Below are positions 57,315-64,000 of a DNA stretch of 64,000 nucleotides, piece after piece (position 1 is the first letter of the stretch; each line of letters opens with the position of its first letter). Both the position numbers and the translations under genes were made by a program. The DNA comes from Symsagittifera roscoffensis (lineage: Eukaryota > Xenacoelomorpha > Acoela > Convolutidae). A model generated the notes under the pieces. That model was given only the letters and a program-made list of their open reading frames with translations, made no database searches and had not been told where the DNA came from. Where the stretch lies: positions 73,417,345-73,481,344 of the forward strand of contig NC_087065.1 of the NCBI RefSeq assembly GCF_963678635.1, in the 5' to 3' direction.

Positions 57315-59373
57315 TCCCGTACTGAACTTTTCTCACAATTTCACGTCTGATCATACAGTTGTCAGACACTAGCTGTTTTCCATCTCTGTGCATATCTATT
57401 TCACCAGTGATCACTTCTGCAAACATTGCCGGTTGCAGATTATATCTGATTCAGTCATGACTATACCTGGTCAGACATAACTATACCTGAGTCAGACATG
57501 ACTCTACCTGAGTCAGAATTGACTATACCTGGTTAGACATGACTATACCTGAGTCAGACAGTATTCTACCTGAGTCAGACATGATTTTACCTAGTTAGAC
57601 ATGAAAGTACCTGGTCAGACATAACTATACCTGAGTCAGACATCACTATACCTGAGTCAGAATCGACTATACCTGGTTAGACGTGACTCTACCTGGTCAG
57701 ACATGAGTATACCTGAGTCAAAATTGACTATATCTGGTTAGACATGAATATACCTGGTCAGACATATCTATACCTGAGTCAGGCATGACTATACCTGAGT
57801 CAGACAATATTCTACCTAAGTCAGACATGATTTTACCTAGTTAGACATGAATGTACCTGGTCAGGCATAACTATACCTGAGTCAGACATGACTATACCTG
57901 AGTCAGAATTGACTCTACCTGGTAAGACATGACTATACCTGGTCAGACATGACAATACCTGAGTTCAGACTTGATTTTACCTAGTTAGAAATTATTATAC
58001 CTGGTCAGACATAACTACACCTGAGTCAGACATGACTATACCTGGTTAGACATGAAAATACCTTGTCAGACATGAGTATACCTGAGTCAGACATGACTAT
58101 ACCTAGTCAGACATGAATATACCTGGTTAGACATGACTATACCTAGTCAGACAAGAATATACCTGGTCAGACATGACTATACCTGACCAGACACAACTAT
58201 ACCTGGACAGACATGACTATACCTGGCCAGACATGAATATACCTGGCCAGACATGAATATACCTGGTCAGAAATGACGATACCTGAGTCAGACATGATTT
58301 TACCTAGTAAGACATGAATATACCTGGTTAGACATAACTATACCTGAGTCAGACTTGACTATACCTGAGTCAGAATCGACTATACCTGGTTAGACATGAC
58401 TATACCTGGTCAGACATGAATATACTTGAGTCAACCATGACTATACCTGAGTCAGAATTGACAATACCTGGTTAGGCATGAGTATACCTGGTCAGACATG
58501 AAAATACGTGGTCAGACATGACTATACCTGATCAGACATCACTATACCTGGTCAAGCATGACTATACCTGGTCAGACATGACTATACATGAGTCAGACAT
58601 GACCCTACCTGAGTCAGAATTGACTATACCTGGTTAGACATGACTATACCTGGTCAGACATGAGTATACCTGAGTCAGACATGAGTATATCTGGCCAGAC
58701 AAGACTACAGAAAACGACCAAAATCTTTTTTTTTGTGTGCAAATCATTGGCTAAATAACTGTTGAAATGTATCCAGAAATATCCAATATCCGTAATATTT
58801 GAGATCAAAAGAAATAATGAAAACGGAATCAACCTTAGCTTGAAAATCAGTTATTGATTGCCTTTTTTTGTTGACTATTCGACTGTTTTGCATGAAAAAT
58901 AAACGATGTAAGTAAATCTTTCAACACAAATACTGGATGGAGTAAAGTCAAAATCAGAAACTTATAAGTTTCTTAAAAGATTAAATGAAATATCAAAATC
59001 AGTATGTTTATTGAGATGCTGTCCGATTGATTTTCGAAACAACCGAGGTGCGCATTGCATTGTCCGTACAGCAAATACGTCATGTCTGACCAGGTTTAGT
59101 CATGTCTGACCACGTATAGTCATGTCTGACCAGGTTTAGTCTTGTCTGACCAGGTATAGCCATGTCTGACCAGGTTTAGTCATGTCTGACCAGGTATAGT
59201 CATTCTTGTCTCAGGTGCAGTCATTTCTGACTCAGGTATAGTCTGCAAACGGCAGAAGTGATCACATGCGAAACAGATATGCAGAGAGCTGGAAAACAGC
59301 TAGTGTCTGACAGTTGTATGATTAAACGTGAAAATATGAGCTAAGTTCGATACCTGAAATTTCAGTACGGGGC
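57315..59373. mobile_element. Foldback element FB-2 with minisatellite arms
   Basis: Terminal inverted repeats of ~120-140 bp (57315-57440 and 59230-59373), for example GTCAGACACTAGCTGTTTTCC against GGAAAACAGCTAGTGTCTGAC. Inside the left one is a ~1.26 kb array; inside the right one (59075-59235) a short inverted array. The unique centre is 58710-59070. It sits in the intron between 56875 and 59553. No ORF. Confidence 0.8.
57445..58705 (+). repeat. Minisatellite, ~20-22 bp unit, about 60 copies
   Basis: Units alternate between GACTATACCTGGTCAGACAT (20 bp) and forms with CTGAGTCAGA (21-22 bp). Variants are interspersed, suggesting higher-order groups such as GGTTAGACATGA units. Inverse units TCATGTCTGACCAGGT(A/T)TAG occur at 59075-59235. 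Confidence 0.9.
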
Positions 59374-59552
59374 AGACAGATTTTAATTCGTAACACCTAA
59401 CCGATTTAAACAAACTGATTGCTCTGTTTTTTTTTTGGAAATTCAACAAAAGTTAACGGCAAAAGGTAGAATTTCAATTGAAAAAGCAACACAATCGTCT
59501 AAGAGACAAATCTAACAGAGGCGAAACAATAATTGTTTTTTTTTCTACGCAG

Positions 59553-59630
59553 GGCGACGGAACAGATAGCAAAAATCCAGATGAATCCCCGCGACAAAAG
59601 AAGAGGAAAAAACGAGTGCGCCGGAAGTAG
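59553..59630 (+). CDS. Terminal exon of the charged-protein gene
   Basis: 25 codons plus TAG after an excellent acceptor TTTTTTTTTCTACGCAG, phase 0, matching the donor at 56875. Peptide starts GDGTDSKNPDESPRQ and ends in a strongly basic tail (KKRKKRVRRK), similar in character to the RKRIRR cluster of the previous exon. The intervening 2.68 kb intron contains FB-2 and the duplicated M6 acceptor. Confidence 0.6.
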   Translation, partial: GDGTDSKNPDESPRQKKRKKRVRRK

Positions 59631-59816
59631 AACGTCCCAAGAAATATCTGCAAAGAATTCTGTATTCATTAACTACATGCAAATCAAGCTAAATGCTACG
59701 TGTTTTTAAAATTAATATTAATTGATGAATTCTTAACCTGCATTCTTAATTCCTAATCTACATTCTTCTAAAGATATATTTTTAATGGATAAAAAAATAA
59801 CGTAAATATTATATGA

Positions 59817-59822
59817 AATAAA
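59817..59822 (+). terminator. Polyadenylation signal AATAAA
   Basis: 187 bp after the TAG at 59630, the first AATAAA downstream. Confidence 0.5.
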
Positions 59823-60194
59823 ATGTTCTCTGTCAATCTTTTGGATGAAACAATTCCAGGAAAATCATATCCGCGTGGTGCTGAAAATAATTTTTATTGA
59901 TTGTTTTTTTTTTCAAAATTGTACAATTATTGACACTTTATTATATTATTTCAGTCAAAATGATAAATAAATTTTAAGTATTGAATTAATTTATCGGTTT
60001 TATTATGTTCAATATTCTTTTTTAATCTAACAAACTCGTTACACTGCCAAGGCGCATCAGGTTTCTTGTATAAAGGATATCACGTTGCCTAGGGTGACAT
60101 CTAATCTGTATATCTTTTAAGCAAGGAAAAAAAACTCTTTTTTTCCTAAAGGAAATGAAAGAAATGCAGCAGCGCTTCATTCTTTGCCTCCAAT

Positions 60195-60300
60195 TCTTGC
60201 CTCCAATTCACTCAACGAGCCCGGTTCATGCCAAGACTCGAACTCTGAACTGTTCGACTGATAATTGGGAACATTAGCCACTTTTCCAATGTGTAAATGA
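60195..60300 (-). repeat. tRNA-like relic, possible SINE head
   Basis: On the minus strand, AGTGGCTAATG (A-box-like) is followed ~35 bases later by CAGAGTTCGAGTCTTGG, a T-arm with a B-box-like core. The acceptor stem does not close, so it is not a working tRNA. Confidence 0.3.
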
Positions 60301-60444
60301 TAACAAAATTGTGATGTCTTCGTGTCTTAGAACAATTTTTTCCGCTAATGCAAAATTTACCATATTTTAATAAAGAATCGAATTAAATTAACAGAAAACA
60401 TACGAGAGTTTTTAGAAATCGATGCGATATACTTCAATTTTATC

Positions 60445-61049
60445 TCAGGGATTAATTAGTCCTCTTTTTCGCTTATTTGGTGCTGGTGCAGACAATTTCT
60501 CCCGTTCAATTCTCATTTCGTCGCCAGCTTGATCCAACAGATTTCGCAAAGGCTCGCAAAAGCTATAAGGATCAGTCCCTCATAAAAACGTTTGCGAAGA
60601 GCAGCAGTCAGCTAGCGACCTTCTGAGGTTTTTCCTAAGCAGCAACATATTTACCTTTGACATTTACATGGGGCAAGACGTAAAAATATGGAGCCGACCA
60701 AACTCTTCTTTTGTAGGAACAAAAAGCGATGCATCTTCGCGGGACAGAGAAAAACTAGACTGAATATAACATCTTTGTTGCCAGGCCGGTTGAACTCAGT
60801 GTAGACTATAAAAATCCTTCTGTTTGGAGGATATTTGGCACAAAAACCGCTAATTCATCATTATGAAGGGAAGCGAACTATAGGCTCATAATTGTCCTCT
60901 CCGAGTTTTTTCGCTCTTGCGACAGTTTGATTAGACACTTGTCTATCTAGTTTTTTCGGTTTCCCAGCTTATATTGTGACTGAGAACGTTTTCTATTTTA
61001 TCTTGACGGATATAAAATGGTTCTCCTAAAACAATTTCAAACCTTGCAT
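60445..61049 (-). CDS. Compact four-exon small gene, 101 aa, unknown function
   Basis: Minus-strand exons: 61049-61043 (ATGCAAG, donor GTTTGA), 60967-60879 (acceptor CACAATATAAG, donor GTTCGC), 60759-60668 (acceptor GTTATATTCAG, donor GTAAAT), 60562-60445 (acceptor ATCCTTATAG, stop TGA). Phases 1, 0 and 2 match at every junction; introns are 75, 119 and 105 bp. The lengths add to 306 bases, 102 codons with stop. The protein starts with a basic segment (GKPKKLDRQ), contains SREDASLFVPTKEEFGRLHI, then LRNLLDQAGDEMRIEREKL (probable helix), and ends PNKRKRGLINP. No family recognised. The last two exons are convincing; the 7-base first exon is inferred. It converges with the plus-strand gene ending at 59630. 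Confidence 0.5.
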
Positions 61050-61717
61050 TTTGATTTTTTCAAATGGTTTTCACAGATAAAAAAAAACATTCGTACAACT
61101 TTATAGGATACACAATTCAGGATAATGATTTGAACAAGTCTTTTTTCAATGCTTAATTGTTATAAAAAGCAGGACTGTGTATAAATTATTAATCCTGTCT
61201 CAAGTATTAGTCAATTTGAGGTCGCACAGCTTTGAAGACCTTGTAAAATCGACTAGAAAAATGCATTCAAAACTAGGCAACTGATTTTGGCATCCATAGC
61301 GATTCGAAGTCACACAAAAATGCAAAAACATCGCATCTTAATCAATTGCACTTGAAACTTTTTGTAACTTTATATTTTTTTGAAAAGAAACTCGATTATA
61401 ATTGACTTTAATCGATTATAAGGGATTATATAGGGATTATGTGGCTTAGAAAAATACTAATTCTTACATTTTTTTTCAATCATCAATCATAGTCGATTAT
61501 TTTTCTAAATTTATAGAGACTGTCTATACAATGACATTATAATCGACTATTACACATGAAACTCTAGTACGGGTGACGGTCAACAGTTGATCGGTTTTTG
61601 ACTTCAGTTATCAGAATGTTAGTCTTCATCAAATACAACAAAATCGCCTTTCTCGCATTCCGTTTTCTTTATCGCTATTTGGAATCTGGTTTTTCTTAGA
61701 GCACTCATTGGATTACT
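61050..61717. other. Upstream region of the compact gene
   Basis: AT-rich. Contains inverted TCGATTATAAT/ATTATAATCGA motifs at 61389-61552 that could fold. No gene seen. Confidence 0.35.
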
Positions 61718-62237
61718 GTTCCTACTTTCGATACGAAAGTAACGGAATATTTGTTCTCGGGGTGGGTTTTTTCTTCTTCAGACAATTTTCGAATTTTTAA
61801 CTTGCCTTTTTTGACGTGCTTTTTATGTCATTCAAAAGGTATTGTTGACTTGAGCTTGAATTTGAAAGGATATTTCACCTGTAATCAATTTACGTAAATT
61901 TATGAGGGGTTAAAAAATTTTCAACTTTAGTCAATTTGCGAAAATTAATGCGCGATATATTTCTCGCTCTTAACGCGTAAGCGGAGATTTAATCCGTCTT
62001 AGAAATCGTTCCAAATTAACTGAAAGAAGCTTAATTGAAAGAATTGATTTGTTACAAGGAGCTAAATCTATTCTTTTATAGTTCATATGGCGTGTGAGGA
62101 GATGATTTTTATAGAAAAAAACTTCAATTTTTTTTAATACTTTTAATTTGTTAATCATATGTATGTTATAACTGCTTCATAAACCTTAAAAGGCAGTCGG
62201 AACATTCAGGGCTTCGCCCTGATACGAGCAGTCTCGT
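61718..62237 (+). mobile_element. HINE/Helentron-like element
   Basis: GTTCCTACTTTCGATACGAA to GAGCAGTCTCGT, T^T flanks, 520 bp. First half of an inverted pair. Confidence 0.7.
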
Positions 62238-62338
62238 TAATTTGATAGTGAATACGTTGTGAATCAGTGATAGAACTGATAGTGAATACGTTAAGCCGTA
62301 CATCACTATTGCACTATTGTTTCTATACTATGACATAA

Positions 62339-62641
62339 ACAAGCCTGCTCGTACCAGGGCAAAGCCCTGATTATTCCGACTGCATTTTAATTCTATGGAG
62401 TAGTTTAATTTGAAAAAGTTGGTGAAATTGTCAAAAATTGGAAGAAAACTCCAACTTTGTTTTGAGTTTTTTTTGAAAATCAACCCACAACCCGCTAAGA
62501 GCATGCCTCAGTCCAATTTGGAACTTTATTAGCGTTAATTGTCAATAACTGCTAGTTAAAAAGTCGAAATATGTCTGGATAAAATAAAAAAACCACCCTG
62601 AGCACAAAACTTTTGTCATTTTCTTCAGAAATTGTCGGAGC
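62339..62641 (-). mobile_element. HINE-like element, shortened, inverted
   Basis: ACAAGCCTGCTCGTACCAGG to AATTGTCGGAGC; about 220 bp of the interior is missing. Faces the copy at 61718 across ~100 bp. Confidence 0.6.
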
Positions 62642-64000
62642 AACAAACAAGCCAATGGCTTACTGAGTTTGCCACTGACTTGCACAGACTTGTGTTTTGA
62701 TATAGCAATTGGGTAAGTCTAATCTTAGCCCGCAAGAAACCACTATAAAATATTGGAACATGTCTCCGACGCTTTTTTAGAAGTTTATTTAGTCCACGTG
62801 ATAAATTACGAAGTTTTCTACGAAGTTTGGGTAGTGGCTCTGTTGTTTTTCCAATATTTGAAAAACGAATACATAAAAATTTACGACATAGTTCCTAAAA
62901 AATGAATAAAAGTTAGTGAGTTGATTTTGATATTCTCAAGTGGTCAAAAACTAAAACACATATTGTTCAAAGTCTCCCAATCAATACTTTACTACAATTT
63001 CTGTTATTTAATATGCAAAAATAACGGAAAAGTCCAGATCAAAGATCAGTTTAAAGCTATGGGTAAATTGGAGTGACAAATGAACACCTTAAAAGTAGGC
63101 CAAACAAATTGATCTATAACTTTATTTGGAAGTTTTTACTCAGTGATCGTTGCTTATTTCTGACCCCACCTCTATTTCAGGGTCTAAGAAAAGAGTTAAC
63201 GGATAAAGTTTCAAAAAAATCGGCTATGATAAATTCAGTGGTACACTAGGTTTCCAGTGTTTTTACAAATTGCTCTGCAATATTTAAAGTCGGCTGGTAT
63301 TTTCACAAGACATTGACTATCGGATGTCATTTCACCTCTAGGTTAATTATTATAACAGACAGTTAAAACCGACAGATACAAGATTTCGACAGGTAGCGTA
63401 GATTCATTAGGAAATCAGTTAAGTCCTCATTGAACACTGCTCCCGTTTGCACTATTTAAAAACTTTTTAGCCAATCAAATTGGAAATCTATTTTTTTGCC
63501 ACTTGAGCAATACCTTTTACGGAAAAAAATGAGCGCTAAAAGGCGCTATTATCTGTCAAAAAATTGTGCTGCCTAAAAGACATTAATGAAATTATTTAAG
63601 ATTGATTGGCCAAAATTGTAGTTTCTTAGTTCATATGGGAACATTTTTGAGGGAGGAGCACACTGATTTCTAAAAGAATCTACGCTACAGCCCTAGGAAA
63701 AATTTATCAGATCGAACATTGAAATGCAGCAGAATTTCGTCGTTTTTAGTGACTATTATGTTCATGCCAGTTTTATTGAACTTTACAAAATTTTGCTGGT
63801 CGTTAAAATAAAGTTTGATAATCATGCTACATTGTATTAGAATAAAAACAAGGTAAACGAAAAGTTATATGCAAAAAATAAGACGCGCAGGGAGTTCGGA
63901 AAAACGGTTTTTTGCTGTTGTTTGAAGTCAAAAACAGGACCGATAAAAAATTGTTTTCAGAACTGCATAAAAATTTCAGTTTCAGTTCAAGTAAATCTAC
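62642..64000. other. AT-rich DNA with no gene recognised
   Basis: Apart from the TIR element at 63396-63692, nothing coding-like or repetitive was seen. Confidence 0.4.
63396..63692. mobile_element. Short TIR element (~300 bp)
   Basis: GTAGCGTAGATTCATTAGGA at the left and its inverse TTAGAATC-type end (CTAAAAGAATCTACGCTAC) at the right, ~27 bp with a few mismatches. No duplication identified, no ORF. Confidence 0.5.

Noticed and set aside
57445-58705. CRISPR-like regular array
   Set aside because: Units are contiguous with no unique spacers, in an animal intron; it is a minisatellite.
61202-61285. Possible short exon on the minus strand beginning MDAKISCLVL
   Set aside because: No donor in phase and only ~14 codons; insufficient support.

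Overview
This window is nuclear DNA from an animal, very probably an AT-rich invertebrate. The signs are spliceosomal GT-AG introns, AATAAA polyadenylation signals, a myelin proteolipid/M6-family membrane protein gene split by an 11 kb intron, Ty3/gypsy and Ty1/copia retrotransposons, and very many small DNA transposons. Nothing looks bacterial. I cannot name the species. Host coding sequence is only a few percent of the window; most of it is mobile DNA and its debris.

Host genes, left to right: (i) the 3' end of a plus-strand gene with two related low-complexity exons (540-797 and 3499-3816, polyA 3928); (ii) a predicted minus-strand two-exon gene (22174-22420 joined to 7670-7860, phases agree) whose 14 kb intron holds a fossil copia element; (iii) a plus-strand M6/proteolipid-like four-TM gene (41084-41479 joined to 52406-53110, 366 aa), with a possible small minus-strand gene (46903-47402) in its intron; (iv) the 3' end of a plus-strand gene for a charged Lys/Arg/Gly-rich protein (about 56180-56875 joined to 59553-59630); (v) a compact minus-strand four-exon small gene (60445-61049, 101 aa) convergent with (iv).

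Mobile DNA: eight copies of a ~530 bp Helentron/HINE-like element (asymmetric inverted repeats, 3' hairpin, T^T target); a ~320 bp hAT MITE with perfect 8 bp duplications; a second MITE family (here J, TIR GGCTCTTTTCCAGT, 8 bp duplications); several foldback-type elements whose two ends are built of dense inverted arrays of a short family-specific motif; a complete but broken Ty3/gypsy element (32387-39272) inserted in a J MITE; an older gypsy relic (27.6-30.8 kb); and a copia fossil (12.7-19.3 kb) whose inner 1,922 bp was tandemly amplified after it had died.

The recurring theme is inverted pairing: neighbouring MITE copies often lie head to head, and one 2 kb stretch (43105-45129) is a large palindrome ending exactly at a hAT MITE terminus. 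The motif-array foldback elements are the best candidate for something not well described. Coordinates of unanchored repeats are good to roughly 10-20 bp.
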